64,000 nucleotides of DNA from an uncultured Kiloniellaceae bacterium (GTDB lineage Bacteria > Pseudomonadota > Alphaproteobacteria > Kiloniellales > Kiloniellaceae). Below the pieces are notes generated by a model, which ran no database searches, had not been told where the DNA came from, and saw nothing but the letters and a program-made list of their open reading frames with translations. How positions within the stretch are numbered: position 1 is the first letter of the stretch; the number at the start of each line of letters is the position of its first letter. Below, one piece after another: positions 30,305 to 39,363 of the stretch. The translations under genes were made by a program, and so were the position numbers. Where the stretch lies: the NCBI GenBank assembly GCA_947493695.1, contig CANLSF010000006.1, positions 248,001-312,000 on the forward strand, written 5' to 3'.

Positions 30305-31226
30305 CTCCAAAGTGAAAAAGCTTTTTCAAAAGCTGATCAAGCATCCTGTGGAAGCGGCGAGCCTCTTCATTGCACTGGGTCTGTTTCGGTTGTTCCCGAT
30401 TGATTTCTCCTCAAATGTCGGTGGATGGCTTGGCCGCACGGTCGGCCCGCGCCTGAGCACATCAAATCGCGCCCGCAGGAACCTCCGGCTCGCTTTCCCT
30501 GACAAGAGTCCGACGGAGATAGAGCGTATCGTAACGGGCGTATGGGATAACCTGGGCCGCGTTCTCTTTGAGTATCCGCATCTTGACCAGATCACCGCAA
30601 AAGAGACCGGCCGTGTTGAACTTGTCGGGGCTGAGCATGTTCATGCCGCCGCAAATTCGGAGCGCAGCTCAATCCTGGCGGCTGGGCACCTCGCGAACTG
30701 GGAAGTTATGGCCTTTGTCGCGGCGCAACACGGTGTCGACCTGACCATCATCGTGCGGGAACCCAACAATCCCTATGTGCAGCCCGCAGTCGATAAATTG
30801 CGCGGTTCTTCAGGCGGCAAACGCATTTCCAAGGGCACGGACGGTGCGCGGCAGGCCCTGCAGCTGCTAAAGCGCGGGGGTGTCCTCGGCATCCTTTTTG
30901 ATCAGAAGATGAACGATGGCATTCCTGTATCTTTCTTCGGACACACGGCCATGACACCAGCAGCCCCCGCACAGCTTGGATTGCGGTTTAAATCCGATAT
31001 CATTCCGATCCGCACGGAACGACTTGGTCCAGGTCGCTTCCGCATGACCTGTTTTCCACCGATCGAACATCCCGACAGTGGCGATCGCAAGCAGGATATC
31101 TCCAACACGATGGAGGGGCTCAATCGCCTGCTGGAAAGCTGGATCACCGAAAAGCCTGCGGATTGGCTCTGGCTGCATCGCCGCTGGCCGCAGGCAGCTT
31201 ACGACGCTCTGGAAGAAAAGGCCTGA
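30297..31226 (+). CDS. lipid A biosynthesis acyltransferase (LpxL/HtrB family)
   Basis: Adds a secondary acyl chain to Kdo-lipid A or its precursor. At 309 residues it has an N-terminal hydrophobic helix and the HxxxxD/E catalytic motif in SILAAGHLANWEVMAFVAAQ. It also has the EPNNPYV block and GGVLGILFDQKMNDGIPVSFF. It starts with GTG (MASSKVKK) inside the end of lpxK. The acyl chain and position cannot be inferred. Since waaA is missing from this cluster, whether it acts before or after Kdo addition is open. Confidence 0.9.
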   Translation: MASSKVKKLFQKLIKHPVEAASLFIALGLFRLFPIDFSSNVGGWLGRTVGPRLSTSNRARRNLRLAFPDKSPTEIERIVTGVWDNLGRVLFEYPHLDQITAKETGRVELVGAEHVHAAANSERSSILAAGHLANWEVMAFVAAQHGVDLTIIVREPNNPYVQPAVDKLRGSSGGKRISKGTDGARQALQLLKRGGVLGILFDQKMNDGIPVSFFGHTAMTPAAPAQLGLRFKSDIIPIRTERLGPGRFRMTCFPPIEHPDSGDRKQDISNTMEGLNRLLESWITEKPADWLWLHRRWPQAAYDALEEKA

Positions 31227-31253
31227 CGCGGGGTTCTCCGTTCCGGAACAGGC

Positions 31254-32093
31254 TTAGTTCGTCGCGGGCATCGGTCCGGCCAGTAGTTGAGGGTCGATGC
31301 GTTCCTCAAACCAGTTCATCCGCCAATCAAGATGCGGACCGCTTGAACGGCCTGTGCTCCCCAGCTTGCCGATTTCAGCGCCCTGCTTGATCTTCTGTCC
31401 GACCTCCACTGAAACGGAACTCATGTGCAGGAAGGCCGAGGTCAGTCCGTGTCCGTGGTCCAGGATGACGGTCCCGCCGCTGTAGTAGAGATCCGGCTCC
31501 GCCAGAGAAACAACCCCATCCGCAGGTGCTGATATCGGCGTTCCTGCCGGGGCCGCGATATCGACGCCGAAATGCGGTCGCCTCGGCTCACCGTTAAAAA
31601 TGCGCTGACTGCCATAAACACCACTGATACGGCCAATGGCAGGCCAGACAAAGCCATTCTCGAACCAGACTTCAGGCCGGTCAATTGCGCGAACGCGCGC
31701 AATCTCCGCATTCTCTTTCGCGATACGGGCCTGCACTTCTTCCGGTGGAGAGACATATTTCTTGGGAACCCCGGTGATCGACTCGATGTCGTAGGTCCGA
31801 GGTTTGACAGGCAACAGACGCGCCTCCTTGGACCCGTCCGGATAGGTCACGTTCAACTCAGCCTCGGCTTCCGCGTCACGCCCAAAGCCGATTACAAAAC
31901 GCCCCTCCGGCGACACGCGCAGAACCCGGTCACCGACCTGGACCTCAGCGCCCGGCGTGACTGTCCCGATGATCAAACCGCCCTGGACAAGGTTGCCATC
32001 AAGAATCAGATCTCCCGCCGCCTGCACCGGTTTCAGCAGCAGCATGAAAATCAAAAAAGTGAGAAAGCTAAAATTCAGCCTTTGCCACGTCAT
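31254..32093 (-). CDS. secreted M23 (LytM-type) metallopeptidase
   Basis: A 279-residue exported protein with signal peptide (MTWQRLNFSFLTFLIFMLLL, likely cut after VQA), an N-terminal beta domain and a C-terminal M23 domain. Zinc ligands are visible as HFGVDIAAPAG (H and D) and GPHLDWRMNW (HxH-like block, here HLD as in several LytM members), plus ILDHGHGLTSAFLHM. It probably cuts peptidoglycan crosslinks or activates amidases in the periplasm. It overlaps the xseA stop by 4 bases, so it is coupled to that gene. Confidence 0.9.
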   Translation of the reverse strand: MTWQRLNFSFLTFLIFMLLLKPVQAAGDLILDGNLVQGGLIIGTVTPGAEVQVGDRVLRVSPEGRFVIGFGRDAEAEAELNVTYPDGSKEARLLPVKPRTYDIESITGVPKKYVSPPEEVQARIAKENAEIARVRAIDRPEVWFENGFVWPAIGRISGVYGSQRIFNGEPRRPHFGVDIAAPAGTPISAPADGVVSLAEPDLYYSGGTVILDHGHGLTSAFLHMSSVSVEVGQKIKQGAEIGKLGSTGRSSGPHLDWRMNWFEERIDPQLLAGPMPATN

Positions 32094-33652
32094 AGCAGAG
32101 TTCCTTGAGGGTCGCCTTTGATCGGGTTGCTATCTTTGGACCTAATTGGTTTCGTTTTTTTGACACTCGGCGGTGGATCGTCCGATTGGCGAACTTTTGA
32201 TGTCGCACCGGCAGTTGCTGAAATCTGCCCATCGTGAAACTCGATGTCCAGCTTCATGCCATCGGACAGATCGCCTGCGCGTACGACGCTTCCCTTCTCT
32301 CCACGCACGACAGCAAAGCCACGCCGCAGAACATTTTTGTAGGAGATGCTCTCGAGGACACGATCCAGCTCGGTCACCGCGCGTTGCCTCTCCCGGGTCA
32401 TGCTTCGGCCCGCTTCCCCCAGTCGCCGTGCCGCATCGACACGCTGATAAGCCTGACGGAAAGGCTCGACCAAGCGTGGACGCAGTGACAGCAGGCGCTC
32501 GCCTTGTGCTGCGAGTTGCTGGTGAGACAAGCGGATCTGCTGCTTCGGGTGCGGCAACTGCGCGGACAATTCGACCAGTGCACCACGCCGATAGCCAATC
32601 AGATTCTGCATCGCATTGGCGAGCCGTTCCGCTGAATCATCCAGACGCTGGGTCTTTTCTTCCAGCAGGCGTCTCGGATCCGGGAGGCCTCGCCCAAGGC
32701 CTTCGACCGCCATCCGGCGTTCCGTGAGAAAGCGCCCGGCTCCGCCGAGCAGACGCCGTTCAAGATCGAGTGTCTGGGCAGCGAGTTCTGAACGTACCGG
32801 AACTGCGATCTCTGCCGCCGCTGTGGGTGTTGGCGCGCGTCGGTCCGAGGCGAAATCGATCAGGGTGGTATCGGTCTCATGACCGACCGCCGAAATCAGG
32901 GGAATTTCCGATTCCGCAGCGGCTCTGACCACGACTTCTTCGTTAAAGGCCCAGAGATCTTCAAGGCTGCCGCCGCCACGTGCAACGATCAAAACATCCG
33001 GGCGCGGCACAGGACCAGTTTTAGAAAGACTGTTGAAGCCCCGAATCGCCGCTGCCACCTGCCCCGCCGCCGTATCACCCTGAACCACAACCGGCCATAC
33101 CAGCACCCGGCGCGGGAAGCGGTCCGACAGGCGATGCATGATATCGCGAATGACCGCGCCTGTCGGCGAGGTGACCACACCGATAACCTCGGGCAGGAAT
33201 GGCAGCTTGCGTTTACGTTCAGCCTCGAACAGGCCTTCGGCAGCCAGCTTCTTCTTGCGGTCTTCCAGCAGCTTCAGCAGTGCTCCCGCCCCCGCGAGCT
33301 CCATACCGTCAATGACGATCTGATACTTCGAGCGTCCGGGGTAACTCGTCAGACGGCCGGTCGCGATCACTTCCATGCCATCTTCTGGCTGCATTCCGAG
33401 GCGGCCCGCGACACCGCGCCAGCAAACACCGTCCAGAACGGCGGAGTCGTCTTTAAGGGCCATGTAAAGATGCCCGGAGGCCGCGCGTTTGAAGCCGGAA
33501 ATCTCACCGCGCACCCGAACCCGATCGAAGCTCGTTTCCAGGGTCCGCTTCACAGCCTGTGAGATTTCCGAGACGGAAAACTCGGGCATATTGCCCGGTC
33601 CTGACGGTTCTCCTGGAACCATCCCGCCACCGTCTGTAGAAAAGTCGCTCAT
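32090..33652 (-). CDS. xseA: exodeoxyribonuclease VII large subunit
   Basis: XseA with XseB degrades single-stranded DNA in both directions. It has an N-terminal OB fold (FDRVRVRGEISGFKRAASGHLYMALKDD), a catalytic core with GVVTSPTGAVIRDIMHRL, DVLIVARGGGSLEDLWAFNEE and SAVGHETDTTLIDFASDRRAPTP-like blocks, and a long helical C-terminal part. At 520 residues it is longer than E. coli XseA, with a charged C-terminal tail. xseB is not in the window. The gene is divergent from purD, as is common in alphaproteobacteria. Confidence 0.95.
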   Translation of the reverse strand: MSDFSTDGGGMVPGEPSGPGNMPEFSVSEISQAVKRTLETSFDRVRVRGEISGFKRAASGHLYMALKDDSAVLDGVCWRGVAGRLGMQPEDGMEVIATGRLTSYPGRSKYQIVIDGMELAGAGALLKLLEDRKKKLAAEGLFEAERKRKLPFLPEVIGVVTSPTGAVIRDIMHRLSDRFPRRVLVWPVVVQGDTAAGQVAAAIRGFNSLSKTGPVPRPDVLIVARGGGSLEDLWAFNEEVVVRAAAESEIPLISAVGHETDTTLIDFASDRRAPTPTAAAEIAVPVRSELAAQTLDLERRLLGGAGRFLTERRMAVEGLGRGLPDPRRLLEEKTQRLDDSAERLANAMQNLIGYRRGALVELSAQLPHPKQQIRLSHQQLAAQGERLLSLRPRLVEPFRQAYQRVDAARRLGEAGRSMTRERQRAVTELDRVLESISYKNVLRRGFAVVRGEKGSVVRAGDLSDGMKLDIEFHDGQISATAGATSKVRQSDDPPPSVKKTKPIRSKDSNPIKGDPQGTLL

Positions 33653-33681
33653 TGCGTCGGCATCCTATGCTAAAAAGCCGC

Positions 33682-33760
33682 GCCCGGTGAAGGTCGCACT
33701 CTATCGAAGTGTTTTAGAGGCTGGATTACGTTTTTCACAGGTACAGTGAAGAACGATCAG
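33682..33760. repeat. dispersed element, family 4, copy a (xseA-purD spacer)
   Basis: The stretch containing GTCGCACTCTA, TTAGAGGCTGGATTACG and CAGTGAAGAACGATCAG matches, block by block and with similar spacing, 56364-56438 between lspA and ileS (TCGCCCTCTA, TAGAGGCTGATTCACG, GAGTGAACAACGACCA). This copy's central inverted repeat has decayed. It lies between divergent promoters, so parts could also be serving as promoter sequence for purD. Confidence 0.45.
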
Positions 33761-33788
33761 ACTCTGGGGTCTAGAGGAAAGTTTATCT

Positions 33789-35066
33789 ATGAAGGTTCTT
33801 GTAATCGGTTCGGGCGGGCGTGAACACGCACTTTGTTGGTCTCTTGCAAAGTCACCTCTATGCAGCGAACTCTTCTGCGCACCGGGCAATGCGGGCATTG
33901 CATCGGTTGCGACCTGCGTCGCCATCGCGGCAGAAGACATAGAGGCTATCGCCAATTATTGTGGCGAAAACAAGATCGATTTCGTCGTTGTCGGTCCCGA
34001 AGGCCCGCTCGTCCTCGGACTGGTGGATCGCCTGACGGCGCTTGGCATCAAATCCTTTGGTCCTTCGGCAGCCGCCGCGGCCCTCGAAGGCTCCAAGGGC
34101 TTCATGAAAGACATCTGCGCCAAGTACAAGGTCCCGACCGCCGCCTATGGCCGTTTCACCGACGCAGACGCTGCAAAGACCTTCATCCGGCAACAGGGCG
34201 CGCCGATTGTCGTCAAGACCGACGGGCTTGCCGCGGGTAAAGGCGTCATCATTGCCGAGACGCTCGAAGATGCAGAACGAGCGGTCGATGCGGCCATGAC
34301 CGACGCGGTTTTCGGCGATGCCGGCGCGGAACTGGTGATTGAAGAATTCATGACCGGCGAGGAGGCGAGTTTCTTCGTCCTTACCGACGGCGTGTCGGCC
34401 CTCTCCCTTCTCTCTGCGCAGGATCACAAGCGGGTCGGTGACGGCGATACCGGGCTGAACACCGGCGGCATGGGTGCCTATTCCCCGGCACCGGTCCTGA
34501 CGGCCGAGTTGGAGAAACAGGTTCTGGCCGAGATCGTGCAACCGACCATCGACGGCATGCGCGCGGAAGGCAAAGCCTATACCGGTGTTCTCTATGCCGG
34601 ATTGATGCTTACGCCAGAAGGACCGAAGCTGATCGAATACAACGTGCGTTTCGGTGATCCGGAATGCCAGGTGCTGATGATGCTTCTCAAGTCAGACATC
34701 CTGCCTGCCTTGATGGCGACCTACGATGCAACACTCGACCAGATTGACCTGGAGTGGCATGACGAAGCTGCGCTGACCGTCGTCATGGCCGCGAAGGGCT
34801 ATCCGGGCAGCTATAGCAAAGGCGACGAGATCGGTGGTTTAGCGGAGGCCGGAACCGAAGAGGGCGTGGTCGTCTTCCATGCAGGCACAAAAGCCGGTGA
34901 CGGCGATCAGGTTCTGGCGAACGGGGGCAGAGTTCTCAATGTCACCGCAAAGGCCCCCGCAATCGCCGAAGCTCAGACGCGTGCCTACGCCGCGGTTGAT
35001 CGTCTCGACTGGCCCGGTGGCTTTTGCCGTCGGGATATCGGGTGGCGGGCAATTCAACGGGGCTGA
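33789..35066 (+). CDS. purD: phosphoribosylamine-glycine ligase
   Basis: Second step of purine synthesis: ATP-dependent joining of phosphoribosylamine and glycine. At 425 residues it is full length. The start [20 protein letters not shown] is diagnostic. The ATP-grasp region follows ([58 protein letters not shown] with the metal-binding NVRFGDPE). It ends [19 protein letters not shown]. The stop codon is the first part of a 15-base tandem repeat. Confidence 0.97.
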   Translation: MKVLVIGSGGREHALCWSLAKSPLCSELFCAPGNAGIASVATCVAIAAEDIEAIANYCGENKIDFVVVGPEGPLVLGLVDRLTALGIKSFGPSAAAAALEGSKGFMKDICAKYKVPTAAYGRFTDADAAKTFIRQQGAPIVVKTDGLAAGKGVIIAETLEDAERAVDAAMTDAVFGDAGAELVIEEFMTGEEASFFVLTDGVSALSLLSAQDHKRVGDGDTGLNTGGMGAYSPAPVLTAELEKQVLAEIVQPTIDGMRAEGKAYTGVLYAGLMLTPEGPKLIEYNVRFGDPECQVLMMLLKSDILPALMATYDATLDQIDLEWHDEAALTVVMAAKGYPGSYSKGDEIGGLAEAGTEEGVVVFHAGTKAGDGDQVLANGGRVLNVTAKAPAIAEAQTRAYAAVDRLDWPGGFCRRDIGWRAIQRG

Positions 35067-35093
35067 GCAAGAGTCTGCTGAGTAAGAGTCTAG
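35064..35093. repeat. 15-base tandem duplication at the purD stop
   Basis: TGAGCAAGAGTCTGC (35064-35078) is followed directly by TGAGTAAGAGTCTAG (35079-35093), matching at 13 of 15 positions. The first copy begins with the purD stop codon. It is likely a slippage duplication in the gap before the convergent hydrolase-cupin gene. Confidence 0.6.
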
Positions 35094-35105
35094 GATCTTA
35101 AAAGC

Positions 35106-36383
35106 TTACGCCTTGGCTGCCGCTAACTTGCCTCGGATGGAATTCGCCCAGACCACATGTCCCGGCTCTTTTCCGCCCAGGATCGACATCATCAGGGCTT
35201 CTTCTCCGGCGATGTTTTCGAAGGCACGCATAACACCGGACGGACAGCAGATGCCGTCGAGATAGCCTAACTCAACGCTGTTCTCTCCCTCGTCACCCCA
35301 GGTGACTTTCCAGCGGCCCGTCAGGCAAACGAAGGTTTCCTCGCTGTCGTGAGAGTGGAGCGCGGCGCCGTTGCCGGGCGCGGCCCGAATGAAGTCGATG
35401 TGGTAATTTTCAGCCTGCGCGACCTGCGAACTCAGATTCTCGTCCGACGTGCCGCCCCCCAGCGCCCCCATCAGAACGCGATTGTGACCCGGCACGACCG
35501 CATCAATGAAAGCGACATCCGAATGTGGAAGCTCGTTGAACCGGAACACCCGCCCCAGCATGTCTTCAGGTGTCATGGTCCGCGTCTTGCCGAAATAGGC
35601 ACCGACCTGATCATCAAATTCGATGTCGCGTTCCAGTCTCATCACAGGTTCCTCATTATCCAAATCGTTCGTGAATTCCAGGAGACATCCGGCCAGACCG
35701 CCGGCATTGGTGATCATCATTTCATGACCGCCCTGTAGAGCCTTGACCCGCCAGGCTTCATCCGTGCGGAAACGCTCTATGAAGCTTTGATAGGGTTGCG
35801 GCTGGCGGTCACTGGCGTAGAGGTACATCCGCGGACCGGCAAACCTGGACGTGGAAAGCCTCACTTCGTCGGTAAAAGCCTTGAAAGGCTGATCTGTAAA
35901 GCGCCGGGACAGCGTTTCAGCCATTTCGGGATCCCCGATACCGAGCTGCACAGGATCAGGCGGCGGAATGCGCCAGCCGTCACCGCCCTCTTTTGCCGCC
36001 GCCAGAAACCTCTCGCGCGCCGCGGGCGGTATGAGTTCCAGAAGCGCTTGGCCGTCCTGCGGCACAACGGCCTCGATATACACAACGGCAGTCAATCGCT
36101 CTGGACAGCGATCTTCGATTGCCCGGCCGATCATGCCGGCATAGGAGTGCAGGACCAGAACGACGTTCCGAAGCTCCTCGCCGATCAGCAGACTTTCAAT
36201 ATCGGCAATGTGATCCGAGAGCCCGGTTGTCCTTGTAAGATCGCCCGCACGCTCCCCCATACCAGTCAAAGTCGGTGCGAGAACCCTGCATCCTTCCGCC
36301 TCCAAAATGCGCGCGACCTCGGTCCAGCACCAGCCGCCATGCCAGGCGCCGTGCACCAGGACGAAAGTATGCCGGGACGTCAT
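35106..36383 (-). CDS. alpha/beta-hydrolase fused to a cupin domain
   Basis: A 425-residue two-domain protein. Residues about 1-240 are an alpha/beta-hydrolase: FVLVHGAWHGGWCWTEV (oxyanion region), LVLHSYAGMIGRAI (nucleophile Ser in HSYAG), an acid in YLYASDRQPQ and the catalytic His in LQGGHEMM. This resembles the pyrethroid-hydrolase/hydroxynitrile-lyase-like branch. From about residue 300 a cupin follows: GNGAALHSHDSEETFVCLTG gives H, H and E of motif 1, while motif 2 reads CCPSGVMRAFEN with Arg where the fourth ligand His is usual. I use the ATG at 36383, which overlaps the MetE-like stop by one base (TGATG). It lies at the end of the ABC-transporter unit, so it probably acts on the imported compound. 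The substrate is unknown. Confidence 0.85.
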   Translation of the reverse strand: MTSRHTFVLVHGAWHGGWCWTEVARILEAEGCRVLAPTLTGMGERAGDLTRTTGLSDHIADIESLLIGEELRNVVLVLHSYAGMIGRAIEDRCPERLTAVVYIEAVVPQDGQALLELIPPAARERFLAAAKEGGDGWRIPPPDPVQLGIGDPEMAETLSRRFTDQPFKAFTDEVRLSTSRFAGPRMYLYASDRQPQPYQSFIERFRTDEAWRVKALQGGHEMMITNAGGLAGCLLEFTNDLDNEEPVMRLERDIEFDDQVGAYFGKTRTMTPEDMLGRVFRFNELPHSDVAFIDAVVPGHNRVLMGALGGGTSDENLSSQVAQAENYHIDFIRAAPGNGAALHSHDSEETFVCLTGRWKVTWGDEGENSVELGYLDGICCPSGVMRAFENIAGEEALMMSILGGKEPGHVVWANSIRGKLAAAKA

Positions 36384-37534
36384 CACCGGACAGCCCAAAG
36401 ACGCTCTGACGCTATCTCGGCACCGCGCGCAAGCGCACCAAGCTTTGCAAATGCAACATCCGCATCGACAAGACCGTCACCGGCAAAGGTCGAGAAGCCG
36501 CAGTCGGATCCGGCGATGACCCGCTCCCGGCCTACGATATTCGCAAAGGTTTCGATCCTCTGCGCGACCAGTTCCGGATGCTCGATAAAGTTGGAGGTCG
36601 AATCGATACAGCCCGGAGCGAGAATTTTGTCCTCCGGCAGTTTCACATCCCGAAACACCGTCCATTCATGAGCATGCCGAGGGTTCGAGGCCTCAAACAA
36701 CAAAGTCTGAGGCCGCGCCTTCAGGACGATATGAATGATCTTTTCAAGCGGGATGTCCTTGTGATGCGGTCCCTCGTAATTCCCCCAGCAGAGGTGCATG
36801 CGCAGGCGCTCCAGCGGCAATCCATCAAGCGCATAATTCAGCGCCTCGATCTGGGCCTCGGCGTGTTTCAGGAACCCTGCGTCGTCTTCGTCCTGGAAGA
36901 TCGTATGGCGTCCCATGGCCAAATCCGGACAATCGATCTGCAGCATGAAGCCTGCCTCGACAATAGCGGCATATTCCTCACGCATCGCGGTTGCCAGAGC
37001 CTCGAGATACCGGCTGTGGTCGCCGTAAAAGCGATCCGGCTGAAACACCGCAATCACACCTGGCGACGCCGCGTTCATAAAGGCACCGGTTGGACGTTGG
37101 GCCTTCACTGCGGCGGAAAAAGCCGCGAGATCAGCCTGCAACGGCGCCCGGTCCTTGATGGCGATTTCACCTGTGCAACAGGGTCGGGGCAAGGGAAGCG
37201 CATTCTTCCGCCATTCACCCAGCATCTTCGCGAAGCCGGGAAACTCCGCAAGGTCAGCGCCCGGAATGCGTTCACTGTCGCCTGAGAAGCCCGTAAGCCG
37301 GTCCTTGACGTAATTGGCGTAACCGATTTTGGAGAACTCACCGTCCGAGACGATGTCCACGCCAGCCTGCATCTGCCGGGTCACGATCGCGTCCACAGCC
37401 TTTGCAACGGTCTGATCGAAATCCTCGAGCGAGGCCATTTCGCCCCGCTCCTTGGCGAGCAACAGATCGCAGACATGGTCGGGCCTGGGCAGTGAGCCGA
37501 CATGTGTGGTGAGAATTCTATCGCTGCTGCGCAT
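36383..37534 (-). CDS. MetE C-terminal-like zinc enzyme (cobalamin-independent methionine synthase II family)
   Basis: A 383-residue protein equivalent to the C-terminal half of MetE, a TIM barrel that activates thiols at zinc. The start RILTTHVGSLPRPDHVCDLL and VDIVSDGEFSKIGYANYV are typical. The zinc ligands appear conserved: HLCWGNYEGPH (H and C), LLFEASNPRHAHEW (E) and VIAGSDCGFSTFAG (C). The N-terminal folate-binding half of true MetE is absent. Members of this family include the epoxyalkane:coenzyme M transferase type, so a thiol transfer or demethylation on an unknown substrate is plausible. A methionine synthase role is less likely. GAGGGAGGGC precedes the ATG, and the gene follows the ABC permease by 12 bases. 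Confidence 0.85.
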   Translation of the reverse strand: MRSSDRILTTHVGSLPRPDHVCDLLLAKERGEMASLEDFDQTVAKAVDAIVTRQMQAGVDIVSDGEFSKIGYANYVKDRLTGFSGDSERIPGADLAEFPGFAKMLGEWRKNALPLPRPCCTGEIAIKDRAPLQADLAAFSAAVKAQRPTGAFMNAASPGVIAVFQPDRFYGDHSRYLEALATAMREEYAAIVEAGFMLQIDCPDLAMGRHTIFQDEDDAGFLKHAEAQIEALNYALDGLPLERLRMHLCWGNYEGPHHKDIPLEKIIHIVLKARPQTLLFEASNPRHAHEWTVFRDVKLPEDKILAPGCIDSTSNFIEHPELVAQRIETFANIVGRERVIAGSDCGFSTFAGDGLVDADVAFAKLGALARGAEIASERLWAVR

Positions 37535-37546
37535 CTGTGCCCTCCC

Positions 37547-38380
37547 TCATCCTTTAACCGAGCCGGCGGTCAGGCCACTGATGATCTGGCGGGCTGCAAA
37601 GAAGGTGAAAAGAAGCGGCGGAATCACAATCAGTGTGCCCATCGCCATGATTCGTCCCCACTCCACGCCTGTATCCGTGATGAAGCCGGCGGCCCCGACC
37701 GGCAGCGTGCGGGAGTTCCGGCCGGTCAGCAGCAGCGCCAGGATGAACTCGTTCCAGGCAATGCGGAAAGTGAAGATCCCCGCGACCGCATAGCCCGACT
37801 TCATCATTGGGAAGAGGACCTGGAAAAAGACCTGCAGGGGCGAAGCGCCGTCAACGATGGCAGCCTCTTCCAGTTCAACCGGAATTTGCTTGTAAAAGCC
37901 GAACAGCAGCCAGATCGCGAAGGGCAGATTGAGCGCGGTATAGAAAAAGATCAGCACCACCAGATCCGCGTTCAGATTCAGGGTGACGACCATCGCAAAG
38001 GCGGGCACGGCCAGCACGGCGGGCGGCACCATACGCACCAGCAGGGTCGAGTTGGCGACGAAGCGCCGCCCCTTGAATTCAAGACGCGCCAGAGCGTAGG
38101 CGCAAAGACCGCCCAGGAAGAGCGTCAGGAATGTCGAGACTGTCGCGACGATGACCGAGTTGACGAAATAGCGATCAAACTTTCCACGCGTCAGGATGTA
38201 GTCGTAGTTCTCCATGGTGGGGAAAAAGAAGAACCACACCGGTTTGGCGTCGAAGATCACAACTTCGTTCTTGAAGGAGGTTGAAACCATCACCCAGATC
38301 GGCGTCAGGCAGATAATCGCAAGAATAATCAGACTTGCGTAATGCCCCCAGACCCGGGCGGGACTATCGATGCGCCTCAT
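37547..38380 (-). CDS. CUT1-type ABC transporter permease (MalG-like)
   Basis: A 277-residue inner-membrane permease with six helices. The EAA loop that docks the ATPase is EEAAIVDGASPLQVFFQVLFP. The N-terminal CLTPIWVMVSTSFKN and C-terminal FAARQIISGLTAGSVKG are typical of MalG/UgpE-type sugar permeases. It starts 12 bases after the stop of the MalF-like gene and is followed 12 bases later by the MetE-like gene, so all are one transcript. Confidence 0.93.
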   Translation of the reverse strand: MRRIDSPARVWGHYASLIILAIICLTPIWVMVSTSFKNEVVIFDAKPVWFFFFPTMENYDYILTRGKFDRYFVNSVIVATVSTFLTLFLGGLCAYALARLEFKGRRFVANSTLLVRMVPPAVLAVPAFAMVVTLNLNADLVVLIFFYTALNLPFAIWLLFGFYKQIPVELEEAAIVDGASPLQVFFQVLFPMMKSGYAVAGIFTFRIAWNEFILALLLTGRNSRTLPVGAAGFITDTGVEWGRIMAMGTLIVIPPLLFTFFAARQIISGLTAGSVKG

Positions 38381-38392
38381 AGGCTCAGACCT

Positions 38393-39313
38393 TCATATGT
38401 CGGACTTCTCCTTCATCGGATTACCGACGACGAGAATTCCAAGGCTTAGGAGGAAGACGATGGAGATCAACAGTACCGAGATCGCCGAGGCATAACCCAG
38501 TAGCTGTGCATCGAAAGCGCGGTTGTAGATGTGCAGCGAGAGCAATTCGGTCGCCCGACCCGGCCCACCGCCGGTCAGGATGTACATAACCTCCAGCGCC
38601 CGGAAGACATCGATCAGGCGCATCAGAAGCGCAATCAGCAGGATCGAGCGGATCATCGGCAGCTTCACCAGAAAGATCTGCTGCCACCAGTTGGCGCCAT
38701 CGATCCGGCTGGCTTCGAGCACCTCCGACGGCAAAGCCTGCAGGCCCGCAATCACGATGATGAAGATAAAGGGCGTCCACTGCCAGATGTCGGTGAAGAC
38801 GATGGCGAAGAACGCCAGCTCGGCATCGCCCAACCAGACCTGCGGTTCGATCCCGAGGTAGCCAAGATAGTAGTTGATCCACCCGACCCGGGCATCGAAG
38901 AGATAGCGCCAGATCAGACCGACAACGACAGGCGAAACCATCAATGGCAGTATAAAAATGGTTCGGAAAAGGCTGGCGCCCCGGATTGGTTTCTCCAACA
39001 GGAGCGCGAGCGAGACCCCGACGATCATCTCGATCAGGATGGTCCAGAAACCAAAGCGGAAAGTCACCCAGATCGACTCGCGAACATCCGGGTCACTGAA
39101 CATCCGGATGTAATTGTCGAAACCGACAAACTCTGCCTTCGCGAATTTCGTGCCGATTTTCCAGTCGTAGAAGCTGAGATAAAAGGCATCCGCGACGGGA
39201 TAGAGCAGCCCCGCGATCATCACAATCCCGGCGGGCAGGACGAAGAAATACGGCGTCAGCGTTCTGCCGCCCGTCTTCGCTTTTCCCGCCGTTATGAGCG
39301 TCTCTTCCGCCAC
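38393..39313 (-). CDS. CUT1-type ABC transporter permease (MalF-like)
   Basis: A permease with six helices. Its EAA loop reads EASRIDGANWWQQIFLVKLP, and TGGGPGRATELLSLHIYNRA is typical of UgpA/MalF proteins. I start it at GTG 39313 (MAEETLITAGKAKTGG, 306 residues), preceded by GCGGAGA at good spacing. The longest frame begins at TTG 39394, inside a strong stem-loop, and is unlikely. The partner MalG-like gene follows directly. Confidence 0.92.
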   Translation of the reverse strand: MAEETLITAGKAKTGGRTLTPYFFVLPAGIVMIAGLLYPVADAFYLSFYDWKIGTKFAKAEFVGFDNYIRMFSDPDVRESIWVTFRFGFWTILIEMIVGVSLALLLEKPIRGASLFRTIFILPLMVSPVVVGLIWRYLFDARVGWINYYLGYLGIEPQVWLGDAELAFFAIVFTDIWQWTPFIFIIVIAGLQALPSEVLEASRIDGANWWQQIFLVKLPMIRSILLIALLMRLIDVFRALEVMYILTGGGPGRATELLSLHIYNRAFDAQLLGYASAISVLLISIVFLLSLGILVVGNPMKEKSDI

Positions 39314-39363
39314 CGAAGTCTCCGCGTGCTTCTGTTTAGTCTCATTAGTCTCAGGTCTGAACA

